DNA of 64,000 bases from Natrinema hispanicum (GCF_900111485.1 NZ_FOIC01000007.1:1-64000), one strand, 5' to 3'. Positions 7,750-16,944 are shown, counted from the stretch's first letter. Notes: generated by a model from the sequence alone, not told the origin. Numbers and translations are program-made.

Positions 7750-8817
7750 ATGAGCGACGATCGACTCCGCATGACGCCGGGTCCGACAGAGGTCCCGGCA
7801 GCCGTCCGCGAGCGGATGAGCGAGCCACTGCCGAATCCTGACGTCGAACCCGAGTTCTTCGCGTTCTATCGCGACCTGCTCGAGAAACTCGCGGCGATCT
7901 ACGGCGACGACGAGATTGCCATCCTCGGCGGTGAGGGAATTCTCGGACTCGAGGCCGCCATCGCGTCGCTGGTCGAACCGGGCGACCGGGTGCTGTGTAT
8001 CGCAAACGGCCTCTACGGCGAGGGATTCGCTGATTTCGTCGAGATGGCCGGCGGCGAGGCGGTCGTCTGTGATGCGCCGTGGCGCGAGCCGCTCGATCTT
8101 GCGGCGATCGAATCCCACCTCGCAGCCGACTCGTTCGACGTGGCGACGATGGTCCACTGCGAGACGCCGACGGGCGTCCTCAACGACATCGAACCGGTCC
8201 TCGAGGCCCTCGACGACCACGACGTCATCAGCATTGTCGACGCCGTCTCCTCGCTGGGCGGGACGGCGGTCCCAACCGACAAAATCGACGTCTGTCTCGG
8301 TGCCTCCCAGAAGTGTTTCAGCGCGCCGCCGGGGCTGACCGTCTGCTCGATCAGCGACCGCGCGTGGGACAAAATCGAATCCTTCGAGACGCCGAGTCTC
8401 TACACCGACCTCGAGCCGTGGCGCGACGCCGCCGACGAGGAGTGGTTCCCCTACACGCACCTCGTGTCGAACCTCTATGGGCTCGATACCGCGATCGATC
8501 TGCTGCTCGAGGAAGGCCTCGAACACGTCTTCGAGCGCCACGAGCAGGCTGCAGCACACTGCCGCGATCGGGCGGCCGATCTCGGGTTGTCGCTGTACCC
8601 CGACGAGGCGCAGCCGTCACCGACCGTGACGGCCCTCGAGATTCCAGGACGGGCGCAAGCAGTCCAGTCGACGTTGGCCGACGACCATGATATCGTCCTT
8701 GCGACCGGCCTTGGCGATCTTTCCGACGACATCCTCCGGATCGGCCACATGGGACACAACGCGCGTCTCGACCGCGTCGACCGGACGATGGACGCGCTCG
8801 CGGCCGTTCTCGAGTAG
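7750..8817 (+). CDS. Class V (PLP) aminotransferase, alanine-glyoxylate/serine-pyruvate type
   Basis: 355 aa, fold-type I PLP enzyme. It starts MSDDRLRMTPGPTEVP, where TPGPT is the family's N-terminal signature. GGEGILGLEAAI, HCETPTGVLNDI, VDAVSSLGGT and GASQKCFSAPPGL follow; the Lys in SQK (about residue 188) should form the Schiff base. The family transaminates alanine or serine with glyoxylate or pyruvate, or acts in phosphonate or purine catabolism; sequence alone does not choose. A start nine codons upstream exists, but the promoter position favours 7750. Confidence 0.92.
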   Translation: MSDDRLRMTPGPTEVPAAVRERMSEPLPNPDVEPEFFAFYRDLLEKLAAIYGDDEIAILGGEGILGLEAAIASLVEPGDRVLCIANGLYGEGFADFVEMAGGEAVVCDAPWREPLDLAAIESHLAADSFDVATMVHCETPTGVLNDIEPVLEALDDHDVISIVDAVSSLGGTAVPTDKIDVCLGASQKCFSAPPGLTVCSISDRAWDKIESFETPSLYTDLEPWRDAADEEWFPYTHLVSNLYGLDTAIDLLLEEGLEHVFERHEQAAAHCRDRAADLGLSLYPDEAQPSPTVTALEIPGRAQAVQSTLADDHDIVLATGLGDLSDDILRIGHMGHNARLDRVDRTMDALAAVLE

Positions 8818-8986
8818 CGCCACACGCAACTGGCCATCACCTTCGTACTGGCCGGCATGCAATGAGCAATTCGTGACAAGAAATACGTCGACCTCTGTCG
8901 GTAGGACAAAATCCCCATATATAATGGCATTCATGCATCATTTAAGCTTGAAACAGACAGCCAACGCCCCCAAATAAAAACAAACA

Positions 8987-8995
8987 ACAATTAAG
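8987..8995 (+). promoter_or_regulatory. Probable TATA box of the cstA-like gene
   Basis: ACAATTAAG lies within an AT-rich stretch (8890-9000) about 40 nt before the ATG, which leaves room for a short leader carrying the Shine-Dalgarno-like sequence at 9021-9026. Confidence 0.45.
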
Positions 8996-9020
8996 GTTAT
9001 TCGACCCGCTTCAGTTGTAT

Positions 9021-9026
9021 AGAGGT
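9021..9026 (+). promoter_or_regulatory. Shine-Dalgarno-like AGAGGT before the cstA-like gene
   Basis: AGAGGT ends 3 nt before the ATG at 9030. Most genes in this window appear leaderless, so a purine-rich site here is notable. It favours 9030 over the in-frame ATG at 9015. Confidence 0.45.
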
Positions 9027-9029
9027 ACC

Positions 9030-10868
9030 ATGACACAAGTAATATGGATCATTGCGGCAGTACTGGTGACGTTTACCGCCGGCTATGTGGGGTATTCGCG
9101 ATATCTGACACGGTTCGTCGAACTTGACGAGGACGCGAAAACACCCGCACACAAATACGAGGACGGGCAGGAGTACGTCCCCTCGAAAAAACCGGTGTTG
9201 TTGGGGCATCACTACTCGAGTATCGCAGGTGGGGCACCGATCGTCGGTCCGATTACGGCCGGTGCAATCTGGGGGTGGGTGCCCGCGTTGCTGTGGATCG
9301 CCATCGGGAACCCGCTGATGGGCGCTGTTCACGACTTCGTCTCGCTGTCGGGCAGTCTCCGCCACGAGGGGAAGTCGATCGGCTACATGATCGGCGAGTA
9401 CGTCGGCGAGAGCGGCAAGAACATGTTGCTGTGGTTCGCGTTCCTGACGATTGTGCTCGTCGTCGCGGTGTTCGCACTGGTCGTCGCGATCGTCTTCAAC
9501 GCGTACCCACAGGTCGTCACAGCATCGTTGCTCTACATTGGCCTGGCGCTGGTATTCGGCGTTTATCTCTACCAATTCAATGGCCCGTTCATCCCGGGAA
9601 CGATCGTGTTCGTCGCCGGGGTCTTCGTTTCCGTCTGGGTCGGTCTCCAGTATCCGCTGGCACTGTTCGCTGGCGACTACCCGGCTGGGACGATCGTGTT
9701 GTTCGGCGGAGCCGGCAACTGGGTGCCCGGCGCGGGTGCACTCGGCGGGAACACTGCAGCGTGGATTCCCTTCGTCATGGTCTACGCTGCGATCGCGAGC
9801 GCGCTGCCCGTGTGGGTGTTGCTCCAGCCGCGTGACTACCTGTCGTCGTTCCTGCTGTACACCGGGGTCGGCGGCGCGACCGTCGCGATCATCGTCGGGA
9901 CGTTCCTCGGGACGTCGTCCCAGTCGCTCGTCATCGATAGCTCCATCGGTGCGTTCGAAGGCTTCTGGGGCGTCGAAGAAGCCGGGTTAGCACCGCTGTT
10001 CCCACTGCTATTCATTACGATCGCCTGTGGGACGATCAGTGGGTTCCACTCGCTGGTTTCCTCGGGGACGACTGCCAAACAGCTCGACAAGGAGACCGAC
10101 GCCCGGCTGATCGGCTACGGTGGCATGCTCGGCGAAGGGCTCCTCGCAGCCGTCGCTCTCTCGACGCTTGCGGTCGCCGGCTTCGCCGATCCCGAGGGTG
10201 GGATCGGTGCTGCGCTGCCAAACTTCGCCGAAGGCGGCGGCATCATCTTGACGAGTCTCGGCGTCTCCGAGTCTGTTGGTGCCGTGTTCATGGCGCTGGT
10301 GCTCTGTAGCTTCCTGCTGACCTCGACGGACACGGCCGTCCGTCTGGGCCGGTACATGATGGAAGAGATCGTCGGCACGCCCGCTGGACGGACTGACACG
10401 GGACTGAGCGCCGATCCCGCGTCGTTCTTCCGCGGCCGGTACACGAACCCGATTATTCAGGTCGTCCCCGCATACCTGCTGGTCGTCTCCGGGCAGTGGG
10501 TCGTCCTCTGGCAGCTCTTCGGTGGGGCAAACCAGCTGCTTGCGGCACTGGCGCTGCTGACCGCGACCGTCTGGCTGGCAAATTGGGACGACAGCAAACA
10601 GCTCGTGTCCACCGGCGTCCCGATGGCGATCATGGTGGTGATTACCATCCTCGGACTGTCGATCTTGGTGTTCTACGAGAACCTGTACCTGAACCTGCTA
10701 CAGGGTGGCGCTGGCTCGCTCGAGGCGATGCTCTCGTCGGCCGTCCAGATGGTGATCGGGCTCGTGCTCATCGTTCTGGCGCTGGCACTCGTCAGGCTGG
10801 GGTACAGAAACATTAGCAACGTCCGTCGTGGCCCCGAGACGCCTGCCGCCGAACCGGGCGACGACTAA
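9030..10868 (+). CDS. cstA: Carbon-starvation CstA family transporter
   Basis: 612 aa, many (about 15-17) membrane segments. Hallmarks of CstA appear near the N-terminus: FTAGYVGYSRYLTRFVEL, then DGQEYVPSKKPVLLGHHYSS and IAGGAPIVGPITAGAIWGW, GNPLMGAVHDF. In bacteria CstA and its homologue BtsT import peptides or pyruvate into the cell by proton symport; which applies here is unknown. It stands alone, with an AT-rich 5' region of about 200 bp and a Shine-Dalgarno-like sequence, a more bacterial-style leader than its neighbours. Length is near the family norm. Confidence 0.93.
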   Translation: MTQVIWIIAAVLVTFTAGYVGYSRYLTRFVELDEDAKTPAHKYEDGQEYVPSKKPVLLGHHYSSIAGGAPIVGPITAGAIWGWVPALLWIAIGNPLMGAVHDFVSLSGSLRHEGKSIGYMIGEYVGESGKNMLLWFAFLTIVLVVAVFALVVAIVFNAYPQVVTASLLYIGLALVFGVYLYQFNGPFIPGTIVFVAGVFVSVWVGLQYPLALFAGDYPAGTIVLFGGAGNWVPGAGALGGNTAAWIPFVMVYAAIASALPVWVLLQPRDYLSSFLLYTGVGGATVAIIVGTFLGTSSQSLVIDSSIGAFEGFWGVEEAGLAPLFPLLFITIACGTISGFHSLVSSGTTAKQLDKETDARLIGYGGMLGEGLLAAVALSTLAVAGFADPEGGIGAALPNFAEGGGIILTSLGVSESVGAVFMALVLCSFLLTSTDTAVRLGRYMMEEIVGTPAGRTDTGLSADPASFFRGRYTNPIIQVVPAYLLVVSGQWVVLWQLFGGANQLLAALALLTATVWLANWDDSKQLVSTGVPMAIMVVITILGLSILVFYENLYLNLLQGGAGSLEAMLSSAVQMVIGLVLIVLALALVRLGYRNISNVRRGPETPAAEPGDD

Positions 10869-10974
10869 CGACCTGCGGACGATCCGTTTTTCCAGCCACG
10901 TTCGTTCGTTGCTGAACGCTGCTACTGCCAGAACGAGAGTCCTCGACCTCGACGGCTGCATTGTCACGCGATCG

Positions 10975-11583
10975 TTATTGCCAGAAGCGTCTCGCGAACC
11001 GCGAGAGAAAGCCCTCCTCGGGAGTCGTCACGTCGTCCCAGAGGGTAAACGCCTCCGCGACATCGGCAGCCTCGCTGGCGACGTGGGTCTCCTTCTCGGG
11101 GACGACAACGACCAGATTGACTTCGTAGTGGCCGTGGTAGCCGAACTTCAGTAACGTCCGGTCGCGAAAGCCATCGACGAACTCGCGGATGTCGTCAGGC
11201 AACTCGTCGGCAGCGAGGACGAACGTGAAATCCGTCCCGAAGTGTTCCTCGTCGGCGACGACGTGTTCGTCCGCCAGGTCGTGGCCGAGCTCGACGAGGC
11301 GCTCGAGCCCTGCCACCGTCGGCGTCGATTCGCGTCTGGCAAAGAGGTATTCTTCTGCTTCGTGGTCGGCGTAACTCAACGCCGGGTGAAAGAACTGCTT
11401 CTGGCTGCGCACGCGCATCTCGCCGTAGAGGGCCCACCGCTGGCCGCCAGCGCGATGGTCTTTCTCGAGATCGTAGTTGTACATCAGCCGGTCGGAGACC
11501 CGATCGAGATACTCGTCGTCCCAGTCTGGGACGGCCTCGCGGATCTCCACCGGTAGCTCCGCTGGCGTCGCTTTTTCGCTCAT
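10975..11583 (-). CDS. Conserved haloarchaeal protein, function unknown (202 aa)
   Basis: Soluble, acidic, no cysteines. It begins MSEKATPAELPVEIREAVPDWDDEYLDRVSDR in part and contains the segment KFGYHGHYEVNLVVVVPEKE, suggesting an alpha/beta domain with a buried strand. I do not recognise a named domain or catalytic motif. The gene is monocistronic, convergent with the cstA-like gene (106 bp between the stops) and divergent from the small gene at 11811. Confidence 0.75.
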   Translation of the reverse strand: MSEKATPAELPVEIREAVPDWDDEYLDRVSDRLMYNYDLEKDHRAGGQRWALYGEMRVRSQKQFFHPALSYADHEAEEYLFARRESTPTVAGLERLVELGHDLADEHVVADEEHFGTDFTFVLAADELPDDIREFVDGFRDRTLLKFGYHGHYEVNLVVVVPEKETHVASEAADVAEAFTLWDDVTTPEEGFLSRFARRFWQ

Positions 11584-11810
11584 CGTGTCCCGGTGGTGAG
11601 TGACGGTGGCCGTTCACAACCCGGCGCTCGAGCTGTTCTATCCAGTTTCGTGACCTGTTCTCCCATACCACTGGTTGCCGTCGGAATGGCAAATACCCGT
11701 CGGTGATCGGACTCGATACGGTAGCCGATCGACCCCGCGTCCCGACTCCTTGCCCCACTCGGTCGGCAGGTTTTAGCCCTCGGAGACGTACTATTGTGCA
11801 AGGGATACGC

Positions 11811-12050
11811 ATGGGAGGAAAGAAAACCGAAGCCTGTGGCCGCTGTTCCATGTCGACGGTCGTCGACATCGCGTCGTCCAGCGACGACGGTGACGGCGAC
11901 GCCGAGGTGACCGACGCTCGAGATCCGTTCGGCGACGCCGCGATCGAGGTCGACGACGAGACGCTCCGGCGCGTCTCGCCGGGTGCCTGGATGGAACGGC
12001 TGACCGAGCGACTCGACGACCTCGGTCGGCGGCTCATCTACGGTCGCTAA
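11811..12050 (+). CDS. Small haloarchaeal protein with CxxC near the N-terminus (79 aa)
   Basis: ATG 11811 to TAA 12050. It begins MGGKKTEACGRCSMSTVVDI, so a single CxxC, followed by an acidic Ser/Asp-rich linker and an amphipathic C-terminus LTERLDDLGRRLIYGR. Function unknown. An earlier in-frame ATG at 11703 gives a basic, non-haloarchaeal N-terminus and is rejected. A TTTTAG at 11771-11776 may be the promoter, which would leave a short leader. Confidence 0.65.
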   Translation: MGGKKTEACGRCSMSTVVDIASSSDDGDGDAEVTDARDPFGDAAIEVDDETLRRVSPGAWMERLTERLDDLGRRLIYGR

Positions 12051-12072
12051 TTCAGCGCAGCCGTCGCTCGGC

Positions 12073-12297
12073 TCAGGACATCGTCACGAGATACGTCATC
12101 GCAAACAAAAGGATCGCAGCCGTCGCGACGTTGACGACCCCGAACTCGAGAAAGCCCAGATACGACAACCCCCAGACGATCGTCCAGCCAAAGAGCGTCG
12201 ACAAGACGGCATTCATCACGAGCAGGACTCGAGGGTCTCCCTCCGAGGAGTCCACACCGGCCTCGAACCCATCCACGTCGGCATCGCCATCGCTCAT
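12073..12297 (-). CDS. Small two-helix membrane protein (74 aa), function unknown
   Basis: Begins MSDGDADVDGFEAGVD with an acidic N-terminus, then two hydrophobic segments (VLLVMNAVLSTLFGWTIVWG and FGVVNVATAAILLFAMTYLV). Such small proteins are common in haloarchaea and unassigned. The start at 12297 is preferred to 12315 because a TATA-like CTTAAC (12321-12326, reverse orientation) lies 27 nt away. Confidence 0.65.
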   Translation of the reverse strand: MSDGDADVDGFEAGVDSSEGDPRVLLVMNAVLSTLFGWTIVWGLSYLGFLEFGVVNVATAAILLFAMTYLVTMS

Positions 12298-12424
12298 ACA
12301 GGGAGACGACGCCATCGCTACTTAACTGTTCGTCGGCAGCAGTTCACCAACACCTGCGGCCACTCCATTCGGAACCGACGCGATCACGGTATAGCTCTTT
12401 GCTCCTTGAGAACGAACGGCGCGT

Positions 12425-12745
12425 ATGCACCTTCGCAATCGTCACGGGACACCCGTCGATCCCGTTCCATTCGTCGTGGTCGTCGGGCTCACGTTCATGG
12501 TCCTGCTGTCGTTCGGTCCGCTGTACGGACGGGAGCTGGGGTTGGCCCTCGAGACGGCGATCGTGCTCTCGGCAGCACTATTCGCGCTCACCGTTATCGT
12601 CGCCTTTTATCGACAGGTCTGGACGTTTCGTCCGGAGACGGCAGACAACGTCCCGTCGTCGGTCCGCGCCGAGCGACTGTTCTATCTGATCCCGATTCTC
12701 ACAGCACTCATCATCGCACTTTCAATTCCGCTACTGCTCAGGTAA
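12425..12745 (+). CDS. Membrane protein, function unknown (106 aa)
   Basis: Three hydrophobic segments: VPFVVVVGLTFMVLLSFGPL, ETAIVLSAALFALTVIVAFY and LIPILTALIIALSIPLLLR, the last ending the protein. Acidic or charged loops between them. No family recognised. A TATA-like GTATAGC at 12389-12395 is about 33 nt upstream. Confidence 0.6.
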   Translation: MHLRNRHGTPVDPVPFVVVVGLTFMVLLSFGPLYGRELGLALETAIVLSAALFALTVIVAFYRQVWTFRPETADNVPSSVRAERLFYLIPILTALIIALSIPLLLR

Positions 12746-12848
12746 TCGGACACCAATGTGGCGATAGGGTTCCGTCGCGACCCTGCGATCATGCATCCGT
12801 GATACATACCCGCATAGCGTTATTGTCATCCCCGGCGAATAGCCGACT

Positions 12849-13052
12849 ATGGGACTCATCGAGTCGCTGAAAACGGCTTTCGCGTCATCAGCGCCGAACG
12901 ACCGTCCCGACGACGGCTCCAACGGCGCGTACTGGTGTGACGACTGCGACATCCGGATCAGAGACGTCGATCTCGAGGGAGAACCAGTTTGTCCGAATTG
13001 CGAAACCGAGATGCGCTTCGAGCGCTCGACCGGCCGGAGCTGTGCGTGCTAA
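12849..13052 (+). CDS. Small zinc-ribbon protein with C-terminal CAC (67 aa)
   Basis: One zinc ribbon is visible (WCDDCDIRI and CPNCETEM), followed by FERSTGRSCAC, so six cysteines in 67 residues. The TAA stop (13050-13052) directly abuts the stop of the convergent CobW-type gene. Whether zinc-handling by both genes is more than coincidence is inference. Function unknown. Confidence 0.75.
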   Translation: MGLIESLKTAFASSAPNDRPDDGSNGAYWCDDCDIRIRDVDLEGEPVCPNCETEMRFERSTGRSCAC

Positions 13053-14309
13053 TCAGGGCTCGCGGAGGACGATGTCCGCGTCCTGCTCGTCTGGGAAGGG
13101 GCCCTCGAGCGATACGTCCCACTCCTCGTCGGTGACGAGGGCGTCCTCGAGGGCCGCCCGGAGCGCCGATTCGTCGTAGTCGGTGCCGATAAAGACGAGT
13201 TCGGTGCGTCGATCGCCGTGCTCGTCGTGCCATTCGAGGTCGGGACGGTTCGATCGATACATGTCGCGTTCGATTTCGGGCAGGCTCGCGATCCAGGGGC
13301 CCTGCGCGGTGGCGCGGATCGATGGCCCGGCCTGGGCGATCGCGACCCGCATGTCGTTGTCGGCGATCCAGGCAGTTCCCTTCGCGCGGACGATCGCCGG
13401 CGGGAGGTCCTCGAGAAACGCGGCGAATCGATCGGGGTGGAACGGTCGGCGGCGGCGGTAGACAAAGGAGGTGACGCCGTAGACCTCGTCGGGGTGGTGA
13501 TGGCCGTGATGGTCGTCGTGATGGGTGTCGCCGCCGTGACTGTGCTCGTCGTGAGTTGCGGTCGTTTCGTGGCTGTGATCGTCGTCGGCTGACTCGAGTG
13601 CGCGCTTCCAGCCTGGCAGGTCGTTTACTCGGCTGGGGTCGAACCGCTCCGCGCCGAGCAGCCGATTGGGGTCGACTGCCGAAAATTCGGTGCGGATCGT
13701 CTCGGCGTCCGGTTGCAGTGCCCCGACGAGTTCGTCGGCCTCTGCGAGCTGTTCGTCGGTGCAGAGATCGGCCTTGTTGAGCAAGACGACGTTCGACACC
13801 TCGACTTGTTCGACGAGCAGGTCCGACAGCGGGCGATCGCCTTCGCTGCCCTGTCGTTCCGGCGTTCCCTCGCCCGCGAAGGCCTCGAGAAACGCGGGCG
13901 TGTCGAGGACGGTCACCAGTGTATCGACGTCGTATCGGGCTGCGACGCGGGATTCAGTCGTAAACAGCCGCGCGACGGGAGCGGGCTCGGAGATGCCCGA
14001 CGACTCGACGATGAGGTGATCAAATGAGCGGTCGCGGGCCAGCCGGACCACGGCGGTCTCGAGGTCATCCTGGAGTTCACAGCAGATACAGCCGTTCGAG
14101 AGTTCGGCGACGCCGTCGTCGAGTTCGAGTTCCGATCCCTCCGCGACGAGTTCGGCGTCGACGTTGACTTCGCCCATATCGTTGACCAGAACGGCCAGCG
14201 TCCGGTCGCCAGCGTTCGACAGCAAGTGGTTAAGCAGCGTCGTTTTGCCAGCACCCAGACTGCCCGAGAGAACTGTTACCGGGATTTCCCCATCCGTATC
14301 CGTCTCCAT
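13053..14309 (-). CDS. CobW/COG0523 family GTPase, probable metal (zinc) chaperone
   Basis: 418 aa G3E GTPase. Walker A GSLGAGKTTLLNHLL lies at about 15-29, the family's metal-binding CxCC motif in NGCICCELQDDL, and NKADLC is the base-recognition motif. A His/Asp-rich loop near residues 240-275 (HSHETTATHDEHSHGGD, HHDDHHGHHH) precedes the CobW C-terminal domain. COG0523 proteins deliver Zn, Co or Ni to client enzymes using GTP; the long His loop suggests zinc or nickel storage. A TATA-like sequence (CTTTCAAG reverse, about 14333-14340) is 27 nt before the ATG. Confidence 0.92.
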   Translation of the reverse strand: METDTDGEIPVTVLSGSLGAGKTTLLNHLLSNAGDRTLAVLVNDMGEVNVDAELVAEGSELELDDGVAELSNGCICCELQDDLETAVVRLARDRSFDHLIVESSGISEPAPVARLFTTESRVAARYDVDTLVTVLDTPAFLEAFAGEGTPERQGSEGDRPLSDLLVEQVEVSNVVLLNKADLCTDEQLAEADELVGALQPDAETIRTEFSAVDPNRLLGAERFDPSRVNDLPGWKRALESADDDHSHETTATHDEHSHGGDTHHDDHHGHHHPDEVYGVTSFVYRRRRPFHPDRFAAFLEDLPPAIVRAKGTAWIADNDMRVAIAQAGPSIRATAQGPWIASLPEIERDMYRSNRPDLEWHDEHGDRRTELVFIGTDYDESALRAALEDALVTDEEWDVSLEGPFPDEQDADIVLREP

Positions 14310-14383
14310 ATCTCGCTTCAGGGGCCACAGCGTCTTGAAAGCGAGCCACGAGAGTTTTGAGCGTTCGGCACCCAGAGACAGGC

Positions 14384-14680
14384 ATGGATCTGGCCGACCG
14401 GATCGACGCGTTTCGTGAGACGCTCGAAGAGTGGTTGCGAGGGCTCTATCACGGCATGATCTCGCATCCGGCCTACGAGAAAATCGAGAAGGAAGCCGAG
14501 GACGCCGAGGACGCCTTCATTCTGGCGTGTTTCCCGGACGCTTTCGGCATTCCGTCACCGGTTTCGTACTACACAGCCGAACTGCTTCCGTATCTCGAAG
14601 ACGAGTTCGAGGCGTGGGAACGGCGGCTGTGGGACCGTGGCACGTATCTCGAGCGCAAGGGCCAGCAGTACCACTTCTAA
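14384..14680 (+). CDS. Small helical protein translationally coupled to the ArsA/Get3 ATPase
   Basis: 98 aa starting MDLADRIDAFRETLEEWLRG. Contains AEDAEDAFILACFPDAFGIPSPVSYYTAELLPYLEDEF, a mixed helical stretch with one Cys. The TAA overlaps the next gene's ATG (TAATG), so the two are probably co-translated. A TATA-like GTTTTGA at 14354-14360 lies 27 nt before 14384, favouring it over 14357. I do not know the family; the coupling suggests a partner of the ATPase, which is inference. Confidence 0.75.
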   Translation: MDLADRIDAFRETLEEWLRGLYHGMISHPAYEKIEKEAEDAEDAFILACFPDAFGIPSPVSYYTAELLPYLEDEFEAWERRLWDRGTYLERKGQQYHF

Positions 14681-15654
14681 TGGAGCCATTCGTCTTCTTC
14701 GGTGGGAAAGGCGGCGTCGGCAAAACGACCGTCTCGTGTGCCTATGCGCTGCGCTGTGCGCGCGCCGGCCAGCGGACGCTTGTCGTCTCGACCGACCCTG
14801 CTCACTCCGTCACCGACGTGTTCGACCAGCCGTTCGACGACTCTCCACAGCCGGTCGACGGCGTCGACGGACTCGACGCAATGCAGATTGACCCCGAGGA
14901 CGAAGTCACCCGTCACCTAGACGAGATCCGCCAGGACCTCTCCGAGCAAGTGTCGGCGTCGATGGTCAACGAGATCAACCGCCAACTCGAGATGGCCCAC
15001 GGCACGCCAGGCGCCTACGAATCGGCGCTGTTCGATCGCTTCGTCGACGTAATGCGCGACTCGGACGCGTACGACCGCGTCGTCTTCGACACTGCGCCAT
15101 CGGGGAGCACGCTCCGGCTGCTTGGCTTGCCAGAACTGCTCGAGGGGTGGATCGACCGGCTGATGTACAAGCGCCGGACGAGTATCGACCTCTTCGAGAA
15201 GGCCGCAATCGGCAACAACGAACCACGCCGCGTGATGGAGGGCGATCCCGTCCTCGCGCGGCTTCAGGAGCGCAAGGAGTTTTTCGAGTTCGCCGGTGGA
15301 GCGCTGCACGACGACGCTGCCTTTTTCCTCGTCGTGAACCCGGACGAACTCTCGCTGAACGAGACCGAGCGTGCGATCGCCGACCTTCGGGACAAGGACC
15401 TCGAGATTCGCGGTCTCGTCGCCAACAAACTCACGCCGTCGCCCGACCCCGACGAGAACGGCCGCGGCGCACGCTACCTCCGCGAGCGTGTCGCAACGGA
15501 GGACGAACGCCTCGAGACGCTCCGATCGGAGTTCGAACCGCCGCTGGTCGCCGAGATCGGCTGGCGGAGTTCGGAGGTGAAGGGCGATCTGTTAGACGAC
15601 GTCGCCGCAGAGCTCGACATCGAGACGGCCGTCGAACCGCCGACGCACGTCTGA
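14680..15654 (+). CDS. ArsA/Get3-family ATPase
   Basis: 324 aa, single ATPase domain. The deviant Walker A FFGGKGGVGKTTVS starts at residue 6, and the switch motif STDPAHSVTDVF and FDTAPSGSTLRLL follow. In eukaryotes Get3 inserts tail-anchored membrane proteins; in bacteria ArsA drives arsenite efflux. No arsenical genes are near and the protein is single-domain, so Get3-like targeting is the more natural reading for an archaeon. The Get3 zinc CxxC is not seen. The start overlaps the previous gene's stop. Confidence 0.9.
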   Translation: MEPFVFFGGKGGVGKTTVSCAYALRCARAGQRTLVVSTDPAHSVTDVFDQPFDDSPQPVDGVDGLDAMQIDPEDEVTRHLDEIRQDLSEQVSASMVNEINRQLEMAHGTPGAYESALFDRFVDVMRDSDAYDRVVFDTAPSGSTLRLLGLPELLEGWIDRLMYKRRTSIDLFEKAAIGNNEPRRVMEGDPVLARLQERKEFFEFAGGALHDDAAFFLVVNPDELSLNETERAIADLRDKDLEIRGLVANKLTPSPDPDENGRGARYLRERVATEDERLETLRSEFEPPLVAEIGWRSSEVKGDLLDDVAAELDIETAVEPPTHV

Positions 15655-15744
15655 TTTGGTGGCCGTTTGGACCCGGCACGTTTACTCATGGCACGCTGAA
15701 AGCGGAACAAAACCCGTTTAGCCCGGCCGCTCCAGGGACGAACA

Positions 15745-16944
15745 ATGAGTACGAGTTACCGAATCGGACTCGTCGGCAAACCCTCCGTCGGCAAGTCCTC
15801 CTTTTTCAATGCGGCGACGATGAACGACGTGCCCGAGGGGGCCTACCCGTTCACGACCATCGATCCCAGCGTGGGCGAGGCCTACGTTCGTGTCGACTGT
15901 GCAGCACCGGAGTTCGACGAGGAGTGTACACCCAACGTCGGCTACTGCGACCACGGGACGCGATTCGTCCCGACGAAACTCGTCGACGTCGCCGGGCTGA
16001 TCCCCGGCGCACACGAGGGTAACGGCCTTGGGAACCAGTTCCTCTCGGACCTGAACGAAACCGACGTGCTCGTCCACGTCGTCGACTTCTCCGGGAAGAC
16101 GGACGCCGAGGGCGAACCCACCGAGGGCCACGACCCGCGAGACGACATCGCCTTCCTCGAGGAGGAACTCGACCAGTGGTACCTGGGCGTCCTGAAGAAG
16201 GGCATCGAACGCTACGAAACGGGCTACACCACCGAGGACGACGCCATCGAAGAAGAGCTCGCCGAACAGATGAGCGCGTTCAAAACCAACGAAGACGAGA
16301 TCAAACGTCTCATCCGACGCGTCGACATCGGTTTCGAGCCCGACGAGTGGGAGGAAGCGGACAAACTCGAGTTGGCTCGCGAGATCCGCAAGGAGACCAA
16401 GCCGATGGTGATCGCGGCGAACAAGATGGACACCCCCGAGGCACAGGCAAACTACGAGGAGATCACGAACGATCCCGACTACGACCACCTGACGATCGTT
16501 CCCTGTAGCGCCCACGCCGAGAAGGCGCTGAAGTCGGCCGACAAGGCCGGCGTCGTCGACTACCGACCCGGCGATAGCGACTTCGAGATCACCGGCGACG
16601 TCTCTGGCGATCAGGAACAGGGACTCGAGCAGATTCGAGACTTCCTTGACGAGTTCGGCGCGACGGGCGTACAGGCGGCCCTCGAGACGGCGCTGTTCGA
16701 CGTCCTCGGCGTGACGCCGGTGTTCCCCGGCGGCGCAAACGGGCTGGGCAACGAACGCGGCGAGGTGCTGCCCGACTGTTATCTGATCCCGCCGAACTCG
16801 ACCGCGGAGGACTTCGCCTACAGCCTGCATTCGGATATCGGCGACGGCTTCCTGCACGCGATCGACTGCCGGACGAACCGGCAACTGGGTAAGGACTATG
16901 AAGTCGAGCCCCGGGACGTGATCGAAGTCATCACGACGAACTGA
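15745..16944 (+). CDS. ychF: YchF/Obg-family redox-regulated GTPase/ATPase
   Basis: 399 aa. Walker A GLVGKPSVGKSSFFNAAT (about 8-25), the switch region YPFTTIDPSVGEAYVR, VDVAGLIPGAHEGNGLGNQF, the NKMDTP motif, and a C-terminal TGS domain (GDGFLHAIDC, QLGKDYEVEPRDVIEVI). This is the archaeal type with an insertion after the switch region. YchF binds ribosomes and hydrolyses ATP or GTP in translation quality control. A GTTTAG at 15716-15721 is 27 nt upstream of the ATG, consistent with a leaderless message. Confidence 0.95.
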   Translation: MSTSYRIGLVGKPSVGKSSFFNAATMNDVPEGAYPFTTIDPSVGEAYVRVDCAAPEFDEECTPNVGYCDHGTRFVPTKLVDVAGLIPGAHEGNGLGNQFLSDLNETDVLVHVVDFSGKTDAEGEPTEGHDPRDDIAFLEEELDQWYLGVLKKGIERYETGYTTEDDAIEEELAEQMSAFKTNEDEIKRLIRRVDIGFEPDEWEEADKLELAREIRKETKPMVIAANKMDTPEAQANYEEITNDPDYDHLTIVPCSAHAEKALKSADKAGVVDYRPGDSDFEITGDVSGDQEQGLEQIRDFLDEFGATGVQAALETALFDVLGVTPVFPGGANGLGNERGEVLPDCYLIPPNSTAEDFAYSLHSDIGDGFLHAIDCRTNRQLGKDYEVEPRDVIEVITTN

